Part shown: piece by piece, positions 1 to 9,066 of the stretch
Layout of the letters: every line of letters begins with the position of its first letter
Position numbering within the stretch: position 1 is the first letter of the stretch
DNA from: UBA2779 sp965232165
GTDB lineage: Bacteria > Spirochaetota > Spirochaetia > DSM-2461
Length of the DNA stretch: 64,000 nucleotides
NCBI GenBank assembly: GCA_965232165.1
Contig: CBDDOY010000001.1
Span: 1,178,001 to 1,242,000 of the forward strand
Reading direction: 5' to 3'
Made by a program: the position numbers and the translations under genes
Notes under the pieces: model-generated
The model's database searches: none
The model's input: the letters and a program-made list of their open reading frames with translations, nothing else
What the model was told of the DNA's origin: nothing

Positions 1-800
1 TCTATGATAATATCGGTTTTGAATGAATACAATTGAATCAGTCTATATGGCAAATCAATTGGAAAAGGCGCAGGATGGCCAATTCTGCGGGCTGATTCTG
101 CATTGAATGACCAAATAGATTTAGTCCATTCCACAAAATCTTCTTTTGAAATAGAGTTTTGCTTGATTTCTTTTTCATTTATTTTTCGGTCTCTTTTGTA
201 ATCTCCTTTTGAAAAAATCAAAATGTATTCGTGAATATCTCTTAAAATGGGATTAGATGCAGATATCCAACTACCCCAAGCGGTTGAAGGACTTGCACTT
301 GCTGCTTTATTCCAAATTATTTCACCGCGCATATTAAAACCGATCTCAATCATAATTTTTGAGATATAGTCTGAAAGCGGGATGTATGGTTTCCGGCCAA
401 GATTTGCAACATTTATACAGGCGCGACCACCATTGACTAGCACACGATATGTTTCTGTGAAGACCCTTTTTAGCATATCCAAATACTCTTGCAATGACAG
501 GTCTTCATCATATTCTTTCGAGACATTGTAAGGTGGTGAAGTAATCATTAGATGCAATGAATTATCAGGTATCATTGACATATTTTCTGCCGACCCTAAA
601 ATTGTTGAGTTCAGCAAATTTTCAGGAAACAAGTTTGTCTCTTTTCTGACTTGTTTCTTATTTGTCAGTTCATTATATAATTTAGAGTCATAAAATTTAG
701 ACGAATCGTGATTTATTCTGCCATTTGTTCCAAACGAACTTGACTCTGTCCCGTTTTTTCTTTGATATGCAGTTTTTATGCTTTCCAATTTATTCTCCAA
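1..800 (-). CDS. Site-specific DNA methyltransferase, amino (N4/N6) type, partial
   Basis: The gene runs off the left edge, so only its N-terminal part is seen. The minus-strand frame carries the catalytic TSPPYN motif at 525-542 (about residue 86), then FTETYRVLVNGGRACINVAN, which fits the beta-class order in which the catalytic motif comes first and the FxGxG AdoMet motif comes last, here beyond the window. A catalytic TSPPY/N motif of this kind is typical of N4-cytosine and some N6-adenine methyltransferases (PF01555). I place the start at a TTG at 798-800, overlapping the stop of the upstream nuclease gene; no strong ribosome-binding site is visible, so the start is uncertain. Together with the neighbour it makes a likely type II restriction-modification pair protecting host DNA. 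Confidence 0.85.
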   Translation of the reverse strand, partial: MENKLESIKTAYQRKNGTESSSFGTNGRINHDSSKFYDSKLYNELTNKKQVRKETNLFPENLLNSTILGSAENMSMIPDNSLHLMITSPPYNVSKEYDEDLSLQEYLDMLKRVFTETYRVLVNGGRACINVANLGRKPYIPLSDYISKIMIEIGFNMRGEIIWNKAASASPSTAWGSWISASNPILRDIHEYILIFSKGDYKRDRKINEKEIKQNSISKEDFVEWTKSIWSFNAESARRIGHPAPFPIDLPYRLIQLYSFKTDIII

Positions 801-1746
801 TTAGACTTAGGAGCAACTCTAAAAATTTCTCTGCTCTTGAAACATCATCCTTTTCTTTTGCAGCTATGGTTATTATTCGGCCTAATTCTCTTTTAGGCAA
901 CATTGAAGAAAAGAAATTCATATCAGAATTAACTATAGATGTAATGTAATCGGCTAAGTTTTGAAATTCATCGAAAGTCTGAAAACCTTTGCCCTCAGTG
1001 TTTGTAATAAAATCATTGGCAGGGTTTGGATATAAGGATATGAAAATTTGAATAATTTCAGCCTTTTTCAAAAAATCCACTTTTTTCGAGTAGTTTTCTG
1101 TTATAGGACTATTTCCTAAAACTATAATTGGAATTTTTGTTGATTCCATTCCCGAAACTCGAATGTTAATAGATTTTCCTATTGCTTTCAGCATTGAGTC
1201 AGAACGAAGGATGGAAGGATTTCCTTTGTGGGCTTTGTAATCACCTACAAAATTAACTTGTCCGCTGTCATATTTGTAATTGTTTACAATGCTCATCTTA
1301 ATTTCAAAGAGCAGTTTAATGTTTTCTGCTTTTTGTCGAGTATCATTTGTTTTGCAAAATGCTAAGTCTGCATCACTTTGGGCAGATAATCCAAGTTCTG
1401 GGCAAACTACACTGTTTACAGCATATAGTCCTAAACTCTTAGCAATTGGTTGAAAAAAGTCTCTACTCCACTTTTCCGTATATTGTCCAATTAGCGAATT
1501 TCTACTTTGCAATGTTTGCTTTTCTGCACTTTTCCCTTTCGGAACATAGGCAAAATATCCATCTGTCAATTTATAGAATAACTGTTCTGGTGAAGCAAAG
1601 TTTTTTATTGCTTCTGTGAAGAATCTCTTTTCAGTATCTATGTTCCAGAAATTCATATTTGATTTCTTGTTCTTATACGGCCAAGTTGGAGGAATAAGAA
1701 CAATTTTATATGGTTTTCTTTTATCATTTTTACTCTTTTCAGTCAA
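790..1746 (-). CDS. Putative type II restriction endonuclease (PD-(D/E)XK)
   Basis: This 318-residue protein lies just upstream of, and overlaps, the methyltransferase, which is the usual layout for a cognate endonuclease. It has a possible PD-(D/E)XK core: acidic residues in SDADLAF (about 124-130) followed by LLFEIKMS, giving E148-x-K150 on a hydrophobic strand. I do not recognise the specificity family. The longest frame begins at a TTG (1744-1746) with no clear ribosome-binding site; an ATG at residue 31 is an alternative. The start overlaps the stop of a broken recombinase, separated by a run of eight A on the plus strand, so the promoter and true start are unclear. The nuclease role is inferred from motif and context. 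Confidence 0.65.
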   Translation of the reverse strand: MTEKSKNDKRKPYKIVLIPPTWPYKNKKSNMNFWNIDTEKRFFTEAIKNFASPEQLFYKLTDGYFAYVPKGKSAEKQTLQSRNSLIGQYTEKWSRDFFQPIAKSLGLYAVNSVVCPELGLSAQSDADLAFCKTNDTRQKAENIKLLFEIKMSIVNNYKYDSGQVNFVGDYKAHKGNPSILRSDSMLKAIGKSINIRVSGMESTKIPIIVLGNSPITENYSKKVDFLKKAEIIQIFISLYPNPANDFITNTEGKGFQTFDEFQNLADYITSIVNSDMNFFSSMLPKRELGRIITIAAKEKDDVSRAEKFLELLLSLIGE

Positions 1747-1965
1747 AAAAAAGCATCAATTGGATTTTTGAATTTATCAATAGCTTTCTTGGAGACATAT
1801 ATCGTCATTTTAGAGCTTTCGGGTCTCAATAACTCCTGGATATATCTCAAATTAACACCTTGCTCAAGCAGCTGTGTTGAAAAACTGCGGCGCAGCATGG
1901 GGGTGGGGGTGCCGTAACATTTCTGCGAATCCCGGCCTTTAATGATGCCCCTCTCAAAATACTAG
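1743..1965 (-). pseudogene. C-terminal remnant of a tyrosine recombinase/integrase
   Basis: Read on the minus strand, 1898 down to 1743 gives MLRRSFSTQLLEQGVNLRYI, QELLRPESSK, then TIYVSKKAIDKFKNPID. This matches the typical C-terminal block of XerC/D and integron-type integrases (HxLRHSFATHLLExGxDLRxIQxLLGHxSxxTTxIYTHVS). The catalytic histidine of HxLRH is replaced, several residues around the tyrosine (the TTxxYTH segment) are missing, and the upstream part (KAGIRRNVT, 1939-1913) is in another frame, so a frameshift lies near 1900-1912. It is therefore dead. It marks an old integration next to the restriction-modification genes. Confidence 0.75.
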
Positions 1966-2777
1966 CCGCACTGCTCCCCCTGTGTCAAGATAATTCACGG
2001 CATAACATGTGATGATTAAGGTTGCTCAAGGTGCGCACACCCAACGGTGCCAACTTTGATCGCATGGAAAGTTCGCATCTGATTGAAACGTGGCTGCATA
2101 AGCATGGCTTTGTGAACAAACAGCAAGAGGAAGAGAATAGAACAACCCGTAACGCATCAGGAAAGCCATGACATCGTGTCAATCGCCGCCATGGCGTCTC
2201 ACAGAGCTTTCCGGCAGAAAGGGTGTAAGGGCCGAATGGCAAGACTTCCCTGTTTATTGCTTCTTGGGGCAGACCCCCTCTCAGCTTGATAAAATCGTCA
2301 ATCAGTTCTGTATGACAGAAAATCTGTATGGAGTGATTGCGGCGGCCAGCAACTTGAGCAGTAATGCCATCTCGGACGCGAGCAGCAGACATAATTCCAG
2401 GCTCACCGGCGTAGAAGATTATTGACTGTTGATGCCGCAGGCAAGGGACAGGCCGAAGCCGGCACTCAGACCATCATCGCCAACTGTTTTAACCGGTCCT
2501 TCCCAAATCAGCAAAGCCCGGATCGGAATACCAATTCTCTGCACCGGCCGGCACAACTTGGGAGCAGTTTGTTTCTGAATTGACAGCAACAAAGATGCTG
2601 CTGGGCACATACGGGCAGGTTCAGGAAGCTCTGGAGCCTGCGTGCTTGAAGATGAAGGAGCAAAGATATGGCAAACGAACCGGCCTTATATTGGCCGAGA
2701 CCGGAGAAAGCCTCTCATGGCAGGACCGTGATGCCGATGACAAGCTCAAGAAGCAGAAACCGTCCCTCATGAAAAGT
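1966..2777. other. Region without a convincing gene
   Basis: Several open frames up to 135 codons overlap on both strands, but none shows a recognisable domain, a good ribosome-binding site or a coherent composition. A plus frame at about 2530-2770 (containing KMLLGTYGQVQEALEP) could be a decayed protein fragment. I see no RNA gene here. Confidence 0.4.
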
Positions 2778-3190
2778 TGTATAGTGCCCCGAAGAATGTG
2801 GGTGGTTCCATACAATGAATTCGCTTCGGTCCGGGACTTCTTGATTCCACCTAATACACAGTCAGGAAAAGAATTAACAGACTGGCTGCACCGAACCTCA
2901 TTGAAGACCATCGGGGATGGAATTTATACAGGGCGCCTCTAAAAAACCCCATTTAGTTCTTGACTCGATCTTTTCCGTCGCTACTGCGTTGTCAAAATGC
3001 TCACGTAGCTTAAGCTGCGCTTGAGCTTTTGCCGCCTTGTATCGACAAAAAATTTCTTCGTCAATTTCCTAAAGCTGTTTTTTAGAGGTACCCTACAGTT
3101 TCCAGTTATTCAGCCCGATTAGGCTGAAGTTGGTGCAATCCTAGGCAGAGAAAGCTTTGGAGCATTCTGGTAACTCGTTGTTTCACCAGA
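2778..3190 (+). repeat. Duplicated degenerate segment, MITE-occupied copy
   Basis: This stretch is a diverged second copy of 29473-29725. Both contain TGCCCCGAAG, then TCCGGGACTTCTT, GAAAAGAATTAACAGACTG, GATGGAATTTATACAG and TTATTCAGCCCGATTA in the same order. The copy here is split by a family A MITE at 2931-3093, while the other copy is unoccupied. The segment looks like an old pseudogene in both places; no intact protein is encoded. Confidence 0.8.
2931..3093 (+). repeat. MITE family A, full copy 1, with TACA target duplication
   Basis: The element has inverted ends GGGCGCCTCTAAAAAAC and its complement ending TTTTTTAGAGGTACCC. It is flanked by TACA at 2927-2930 and 3094-3097. The empty sister site at 29635-29638 has TACA once, which proves insertion and the 4-bp duplication. 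The inside has nested inverted repeats (for example GCTTAAGCTGCGCTTGAGC) and no coding capacity, so it needs a transposase in trans. No source element with these ends is present in the window. Confidence 0.9.
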
Positions 3191-3307
3191 CTATACCTCG
3201 CCACTAAGCTTCTGGGCACCATAAGCAAGTCAATTACAAACAGCAAAAGCGAAGCAAATGCCGGGCTTTTGAGGCTATGCTATCTGGCATGTTTTGTTTG
3301 GTGTCAA

Positions 3308-3395
3308 TGGCGGAGGGGGTGGGATTCGAACCCACGGCAGGTCGCCCTGCACCGGTTTTCAAGACCGGCTCCTTAAACCGCTCGGACACCCCTCC
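3308..3395 (-). tRNA. tRNA-Ser (anticodon UGA)
   Basis: On the minus strand the sequence folds as an 88-nt class II tRNA: acceptor GGAGGGG/CCCCTCC, anticodon stem-loop CCGGTCTTGAAAACCGG giving UGA, a long variable arm (GCAGGGCGACCTGC), a T-arm with GGTTCGAATCC, and an encoded CCA at 3308-3310. The long variable arm supports serine. Confidence 0.95.
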
Positions 3396-3470
3396 AATGC
3401 CTGCGCTTGCACGTTATATTGAAAATCCGCATGTGTCAAATACCATGATGAACACTGAATCCCTTTGAAT

Positions 3471-3525
3471 ACAACGTGTTCCCCGCCTCGACAAAATATC
3501 CCATTGCATCCCCCCCTTCTAAGCG
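3471..3525 (+). repeat. Repeat family C, copy 1
   Basis: The block CGTGTTCCCCGCCTCGACAA followed by AATATCCCATTGCATC recurs in variant form at 9024-9066 and 18717-18770, with loosely similar sequence (TTCATCGxGG, CCAATCCGAxG) further on. It is non-coding and its origin is unknown. Confidence 0.6.
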
Positions 3526-3810
3526 CCATCCTCAAGATGCTGCCATCTGCTTCTTTGCCGCAAGTCAGCCAATCCGAAGAATTTGGGTCCAATAAGCAGC
3601 GATATTCCGTTACCAACGGACATCTTGGAGCGTCTCAAAATGCCTTCAATCGGGGTTAGCGCAATGGGATGAAGGAAGCATAGGTTTTATCCTGAGGTGC
3701 CCTTAAGAGGACCCTTCAGAAGCAATGCCTGTAGGGAGGGGTAATTGCATCCAATTGTAACAAGTATGGGAACACTTCTTGAGGTATAGGCGCGCTGTTC
3801 ATTTCATGTC
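3526..3810. other. Intergenic, upstream of prs
   Basis: No gene is supported. The text near 3692-3712 (GAGGTGCCCTTAAGAGGACC) resembles the ends of family A and may be a worn remnant. No clear promoter is visible. Confidence 0.4.
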
Positions 3811-4770
3811 ATGATTGAAGATATTATGGGCTTTGATGATATCATGATCTTCGCCGGCTCTGCGAGTACAGAGTTGACAAATTCGATTTGCCAGTATCTC
3901 GATATATCGGTTAGCAAATCGCAATGCTGGGAATTTTCGGACGGCAATACCTTTGTTCAGATTGGAGAAAGTGTCCGCGGTAAAGATGTCTTTATCATTC
4001 AGTCGACCATAAATTCGACCAATGACAAATTCATGGAGCTGTTATTCTGGATAGACGCCTTCAAGCGTGCCAGTGCGGCATCGGTAACCGCTGTCATTCC
4101 CTATTTCAGCTATGGAAAAGGGGATAAAAAAGATGAGCCACGAGTCCCCATACGTGCTCGAGTTTGCGCCGACACACTGGAAGTCGTGGGGTGCAGCAGA
4201 GTCATTTCCATGGACCTTCACTCACCGCAGATTCAAGGCTTCTTCCGCATACCGGTAGATAATTTGCTCAGCCTGAAAACCCTTGGCGATCAGGTGCTCC
4301 AAGATGGAGTGAAAAACATCGTCGTCGTCGCGGCGGACACCGGTTTCGCCGATGAAGCGCAGAATTTTGCTCGATACCTTAGGGCTCCCGTCGCTATTGG
4401 GGTGAAACAGAGACATGGTCATGATGAAAAAGCCGAGATGACCGATATAATCGGCAAGGTGAGGGATAAAACGGCACTCATCGTGGATGATTTTGTTATT
4501 TCCGGGGGAACTCTTATAGAGAATTCCCGAACATTGAAGAAAAAGGGTGCCGACAAAGTATTAGCAGCCGTAACTCATGGCGTTTTCTCCAAGGGAGCCA
4601 TGACACGTTTGGCGGCATCAGACATCGAGACTCTATATATAACCGATACAGTAGAAAACGTTCCCGAAACTTTGATTGACAAGGTTAAGGTGGTGTCTGT
4701 GTCCGCCTGTTTCGGTGAGGCCATCCGGCGCATATCCCGCTGTGAATCGGTGAGTGCTATGTTCCTATAG
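3811..4770 (+). CDS. prs: Ribose-phosphate pyrophosphokinase
   Basis: The enzyme makes PRPP from ribose 5-phosphate and ATP for nucleotide, histidine and tryptophan synthesis. The 319 residues match the family length. The catalytic flexible loop region reads IPYFSYGKGDKKDEPRVPIR (about residues 104-123), the divalent-metal histidine lies in DLHSPQIQGFF, and the PRPP-binding loop reads ALIVDDFVISGGT (about 226-238). Family proteins usually begin near M-x-I-F-x-G-S, which here is an ATG at 3841, so the 12 codons from 3811 may not be translated; no strong ribosome-binding site decides. Ten bases separate it from the nucleotidyltransferase gene, so the two are probably co-transcribed. Confidence 0.93.
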   Translation: MIEDIMGFDDIMIFAGSASTELTNSICQYLDISVSKSQCWEFSDGNTFVQIGESVRGKDVFIIQSTINSTNDKFMELLFWIDAFKRASAASVTAVIPYFSYGKGDKKDEPRVPIRARVCADTLEVVGCSRVISMDLHSPQIQGFFRIPVDNLLSLKTLGDQVLQDGVKNIVVVAADTGFADEAQNFARYLRAPVAIGVKQRHGHDEKAEMTDIIGKVRDKTALIVDDFVISGGTLIENSRTLKKKGADKVLAAVTHGVFSKGAMTRLAASDIETLYITDTVENVPETLIDKVKVVSVSACFGEAIRRISRCESVSAMFL

Positions 4771-4780
4771 GAGGAAATCT

Positions 4781-5701
4781 ATGACATTGGTAATCATGGC
4801 CGCCGGCATGGGGAGCCGTTACGGCGGTATCAAGCAGATTGACCCCATGAGTCCCGGAGGGGAAATCCTTCTCGATTATTCCGTTTATGATGCCGTAAGA
4901 GCAGGATTCGACAGGGTCGTTTTCATCATCCGCCATGACATCGAACAGGACTTTAGGCGGTCCCTGGGAGATAGATTTACAGGGAAAATCGCCGTGGATT
5001 ACGTCTTTCAGGAGCTTGATGATTTGCCGGAAGGCTTTACAAAGCCCGAAGGACGGGGAAAACCCTGGGGAACGGGTCAGGCGGTTTTAGCATGTAAAGA
5101 TACGGTGAACGAGCCCTTCATAGTTATTAATGCCGACGATTTTTACGGCGCCGAAGCCTTCATCGAGAGCTGCAGGGGGCTCAAGCAGCTTGATTCCCAC
5201 CGCAGGGAAGGATTTCTCGTCGGCTATCGACTGGAAAACACCCTTAGTCCTCATGGATCTGTCACCAGAGGAGTGTGTGAATCACAAGGCGGCTATTTAA
5301 CGAAGGTAACCGAACATCTGAAAATCTGGAAAACTGCTGCCGGAACGATAGAATATAAGGATGACGAGCAGAGCCGTTCGCTAAGTGGGCAGGAACTGGT
5401 CTCGATGAATTTCTGGGGATTCACACCGGCAATATTCGGCCTGCTGGAAGAGTGTTTTAAATCATTTCTCAGAAGACAGGGGACCCAAATGAACAGCGAG
5501 TATCTGCTTCCCATGGTTGTGGATGAAAATATTTTTGCAGACCGGCTAAGAGTGAGAGTGCTCCATTCAACCGCAAAGTGGTTTGGGGTGACATACCAGG
5601 AAGACAAACCTGTGGTGAAGGCCAGTCTACAGAAGCTTGCCGCCGCGGGAGTTTATCCGACTCCATTATGGGCACCTCTAAAAAACCCATTTAGTTCTTG
5701 A
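4781..5701 (+). CDS. Sugar-phosphate nucleotidyltransferase family protein, MITE-altered C-terminus
   Basis: The protein starts MTLVIMAAGMGSRYGGIKQI, the nucleotide-binding signature of the GT-A-fold NTP transferases; KPWGTGQAVLAC and VINADDFYG (metal-binding DD) follow. It probably activates a sugar phosphate with an NTP; the exact sugar is not evident. The start is the ATG at 4781 behind a strong AGGAGG (4771-4776). The last residues (APLKNPFSS) are read from a family A MITE. Removing the MITE and one TTAT copy would give a protein ending YPTPLW followed directly by TAA, so the insertion added nine foreign residues. Confidence 0.88.
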   Translation: MTLVIMAAGMGSRYGGIKQIDPMSPGGEILLDYSVYDAVRAGFDRVVFIIRHDIEQDFRRSLGDRFTGKIAVDYVFQELDDLPEGFTKPEGRGKPWGTGQAVLACKDTVNEPFIVINADDFYGAEAFIESCRGLKQLDSHRREGFLVGYRLENTLSPHGSVTRGVCESQGGYLTKVTEHLKIWKTAAGTIEYKDDEQSRSLSGQELVSMNFWGFTPAIFGLLEECFKSFLRRQGTQMNSEYLLPMVVDENIFADRLRVRVLHSTAKWFGVTYQEDKPVVKASLQKLAAAGVYPTPLWAPLKNPFSS

Positions 5702-5831
5702 CTCGATCTTTTCCGCCGCTACTGCGTTGTCAAGATACTCAACTAAGCCCAGCTACGCTTGAGCTTTTGCCGCCTTGTATCGACAAAAAATTTCTTCGTC
5801 AATTTCCTAAAGCTGTTTTTTAGAGGTGCCC
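5670..5831 (+). repeat. MITE family A, full copy 2, TTAT target duplication
   Basis: Inverted ends GGGCACCTCTAAAAAAC and TTTTTTAGAGGTGCCC, flanked by TTAT at 5666-5669 and 5832-5835. The 162-bp body is almost the same as the copies at 2931 and 42884. It lies in the last codon region of the nucleotidyltransferase gene and 18 bp from the end of the convergent M16 peptidase gene. Confidence 0.9.
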
Positions 5832-5848
5832 TTATGGTAAACGGCAAT

Positions 5849-8731
5849 TCACTCCTCGGCGCTCTCTGAAACCTCATTCTTGGGATGAAGTGTCACTCGG
5901 ATATAGGAATCATCGTCAAAATAGCGTGCTGCGGTTGTCTGAAGCATCTCAGGTGTCAATGTGTCATAGTTATCGGCCATGTTGAGCAACAGCTCAGGAT
6001 CTGTTCCTGTCTGCAGCGCAAAACGAATTGTATGGATCCACCAGTGGTTTGATTCAAGGTTTTCCTTAAGATTCTTACGCTGGTTCATGGCAATGCTTTC
6101 GGCATACCGGGCCTCGGGCGAATTAGAGCGCCATGTATCTATTACATCGATAACATGCGCAGACAACTCATCCACCCGCTCGGGGTCACATGAGTATTGA
6201 ATCCAGAAGATGTACTCATTTGCCGGTATATTTTCGGCCGAAAGACCAACCTCAATGGAATAGGTGCCGCCATATTCCTCGCGGATGGTTTCAAAGAGTG
6301 CCATTTCAAGCGCGGCGGCAAGTGATTCCATTTTGTATTTCTCTAGGAAACTGCCATCCCATTCCCCTTGCCAGCTCTGGCTGACTAAGCTCAATGGCTC
6401 GCTTCCCGCATTTACAGTGACATCGGCGTTGCCCTTGGAATACCGGACATTGTGATCCCGCCATGTTTCTTCAACTGGAGATGCCGGCAGGCTCGCCAGC
6501 CATTTTTCCGAAAGTGATTCGAGGGACACCGGATTGAAGTCCCCAACGAATAAATAGGTAAAATCTCCGCCATGCCTGAAGCGTTCGGAGTAAATGGAAA
6601 AGGACTCATCCACATCCAGTTCCGATAGGCGGTCGATGGTAATGGGCCTCATACGATAGTGTCCGTCATAGAGAGTGTTTATCAGTTCATCGTAATAAGG
6701 AGTCTTCGGCTCGAGATCGCGGTTTTTCAAATCAGCGGATATGCTGTTCAAAACGGATTCCAAAGCCGTTTCATCCCTTCGCGGCATACTGTGCTGAAGA
6801 TGAATAATTTGGAAAAGATACTCTAGGTCTTTAGTCGTGCTGCCCCCTGTCAGTCCTTCGAATTCTTTTGTGATATGGGGATTCACCTCCACTTCAATTC
6901 CGGTAAGAATCTTATCAAGCTCCGGTAAAGAGAAATTGCCCAAACCACCTATGCTTACGATCTCTGTGGCTAATTGAGCCGAGATATATTGATCGTCATC
7001 GACAAGAGATGCGCCGCCGGGGCTGAATGCTCTGAAAACCACTTCATCAGCCGTGAAATCTGTCACCTTGTAGAAGACCGTGGCGCCGTTGGAAAGGGTT
7101 AACCGCACAATATCGGTCCCGGGAACGGCGGCGCGGGAAACAATCCGCCCTGGCTGCGGCGGGGTTTCAACCAATGGTCCCAAAACCGGTGCTTCTTCCC
7201 AGGCTTCAATCTTCATTTCTTTCACATTCTGGATAACCCAATCAATGTCGTTGGGCGTTATATCGGTGATGATTGGTACTGAAGGGCCTAATACGAACAC
7301 CGCTCGATTCTTGCCGCTTAGAAGAACCGAGGCAAATTCGTCCACCTTATCGATGTTGATAAGCGGCAGGAGGTCTTGTACGGTTTTCCATTGCCAGTCT
7401 ATTGAAGTATAGGGTGAATCCCTCGTAAACGCATTAACGTATTGGTTGATGAAATATGCAGAATCTATATCATCTCGCTGTTTCCACTCGTTTTCGTAGG
7501 AACTCAGTATTTCTATTTTGGCTCTCTCGAGTTCCGCCGGCAGGAAGCCATGTAACCGGATGCGCTCTACTTCGGTCAGTAGAGCCTCCAGACCTCTTAG
7601 CGCCTCATCTTCATTCACTTCAGCCGACAGGCTTGCCAATGAGGTTTTGTTTGTGAAACTGAATGTGTAGCCGGTGCTGTAGAGAAAGGGAGGATCCTCG
7701 GATAGCCGTAATTCGGACAGTCTCTTATTGAGCATGTTGACGAAGAGGTTTTCCACAAGATCTTTCTTGTAATCAATCCGGTTGTTGATTTGCGGGGTAT
7801 CATATTTCACGTACATTTGAACATTGGAATGTCCCATTTCAGGATCATGGATGATATGGCTATAGGTTTCGCTGTGTCGTTGAATGGCATATTCTGACCT
7901 TGGCCGAGGATTTGCCGGGTTAGGCTGATTTCCGAAGAGATCAACAATCTTCTTAACCGTCTTATCGGGGTCGAAATCACCCACCGCAATAACAGCCATT
8001 AGGTTGGGTCTGTACCAATCCCGATAGAAGCGCTTCAGTGCCGACAAGGGGGCATTGAGCACCGCATCCATGTTTCCGATAGGGAGTCTGTCGGCATAAT
8101 GAGAACCCTTGAGGAGGATGGGATACATCTGATTCATCATGCGGTCCATGGCCCCCCGGCTGCTCCTCCATTCCTCATAGATTATAGAGCGTTCCTTTTC
8201 ATACTCTTCTTCATCCAATAAAGCATGAAAAGCCCACTCTTTCAGCACATCTAATCCTGTATTAAATTCCTCTTCGTCTGAGCTGCTTACGGTTAGCCGA
8301 TAGAGGGTGTCGGTGAAGCCAGTATAGGCATTAAGGTCCGGTCCGAATTCCACGCCGAAGGATTCGAGCTTCTTCGTCAATTCGTTTTTCGGGTATTTCT
8401 CCGTTCCATTGAAGAGCATGTGTTCCAGGAAGTGTGCCAGGCCCAGTTGATCTTCATCTTCCTGGAGTGATCCGGCATATACGACTAATTGAAGCTCTGC
8501 AATTCCAGCCGGTTTTTCATTGTGTCGCACATAATAGGTGAGGCCGTTGGTAAGTATACCATAACGTACTTCGGGATCATTAATAATGATATCGGCCATA
8601 TCACTTTCCCGGGGCGCTGGTACTTCTACTTGAGCACGGGCGTGAAGAGTTGCGGCGGACAGGATGAAAACGGAGACGATGCCGACAATGCGGCGGATTA
8701 TTGCGATTTTGTTCATGTATGTATGATACAT
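5849..8731 (-). CDS. M16 family zinc metallopeptidase (pitrilysin-like), exported
   Basis: The 960-residue protein has two pitrilysin-like halves. The N-terminal half carries the inverted zinc motif H100-F-L-E103-H104 followed by MLFNGTEKYP, and the distal glutamate in ERSIIYEEW, so it should be catalytically active. The C-terminal half (from about residue 530) lacks the zinc motif, as usual. A signal peptide is visible at the N-terminus (IVGIVSVFILSAATLHARA), so it acts in the periplasm or as an anchored protein, probably degrading peptides. An ATG at 8714-8716 is an alternative start. It converges on the nucleotidyltransferase gene. Confidence 0.93.
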   Translation of the reverse strand: MYHTYMNKIAIIRRIVGIVSVFILSAATLHARAQVEVPAPRESDMADIIINDPEVRYGILTNGLTYYVRHNEKPAGIAELQLVVYAGSLQEDEDQLGLAHFLEHMLFNGTEKYPKNELTKKLESFGVEFGPDLNAYTGFTDTLYRLTVSSSDEEEFNTGLDVLKEWAFHALLDEEEYEKERSIIYEEWRSSRGAMDRMMNQMYPILLKGSHYADRLPIGNMDAVLNAPLSALKRFYRDWYRPNLMAVIAVGDFDPDKTVKKIVDLFGNQPNPANPRPRSEYAIQRHSETYSHIIHDPEMGHSNVQMYVKYDTPQINNRIDYKKDLVENLFVNMLNKRLSELRLSEDPPFLYSTGYTFSFTNKTSLASLSAEVNEDEALRGLEALLTEVERIRLHGFLPAELERAKIEILSSYENEWKQRDDIDSAYFINQYVNAFTRDSPYTSIDWQWKTVQDLLPLINIDKVDEFASVLLSGKNRAVFVLGPSVPIITDITPNDIDWVIQNVKEMKIEAWEEAPVLGPLVETPPQPGRIVSRAAVPGTDIVRLTLSNGATVFYKVTDFTADEVVFRAFSPGGASLVDDDQYISAQLATEIVSIGGLGNFSLPELDKILTGIEVEVNPHITKEFEGLTGGSTTKDLEYLFQIIHLQHSMPRRDETALESVLNSISADLKNRDLEPKTPYYDELINTLYDGHYRMRPITIDRLSELDVDESFSIYSERFRHGGDFTYLFVGDFNPVSLESLSEKWLASLPASPVEETWRDHNVRYSKGNADVTVNAGSEPLSLVSQSWQGEWDGSFLEKYKMESLAAALEMALFETIREEYGGTYSIEVGLSAENIPANEYIFWIQYSCDPERVDELSAHVIDVIDTWRSNSPEARYAESIAMNQRKNLKENLESNHWWIHTIRFALQTGTDPELLLNMADNYDTLTPEMLQTTAARYFDDDSYIRVTLHPKNEVSESAEE

Positions 8732-8985
8732 ATTAGAAAGATCCTTTGCAAGCGGCGAACTATAAGCCTATGAAGAGAAGAGAGAATGGCCGCTGATTTC
8801 TATGACTAATCATAAGGAAAACGCAAAATGAACCACTCTACAGCCTTTGCCGCTTCCCGACGAAGTAGCGGATTAGGACTGAGCCCGTTTCACAGAGGCG
8901 ATTTCTTAGAGATGTCCTGTAGAGCATCGTGGAATGGAGTTTGCTTCGGCTTCGCAGGGAAGCAAACTCGGTTAAATTCAATTTA

Positions 8986-9015
8986 GGGCACCTCTAAGAA
9001 ACAGCTTTAGGCTCT
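8986..9015 (-). repeat. MITE family A, truncated end
   Basis: GGGCACCTCTAAGAAACAGC then TTTAGG matches the complement of the right end of family A for about 28 bp and then stops matching. No partner end is found nearby, so this is a decayed or internally deleted copy. Confidence 0.65.
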
Positions 9016-9023
9016 TTGTCTTA

Positions 9024-9066
9024 CGAAGTGTTCCCCGCCCTGTCAAAAAATATCTCATTCCATCAG
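9024..9066 (+). repeat. Repeat family C, copy 2
   Basis: The block GAAGTGTTCCCCGCCCTGTC followed by AAAAAATATCTCATTCCATC matches 3471-3510 and 18717-18760 with scattered mismatches. It adjoins the truncated family A end. Confidence 0.6.

Noticed and set aside
1985..2425. Overlapping frames of 135 (minus) and 85 (plus) codons
   Set aside because: Neither has a domain or ribosome-binding site and they overlap on opposite strands; likely decayed sequence.
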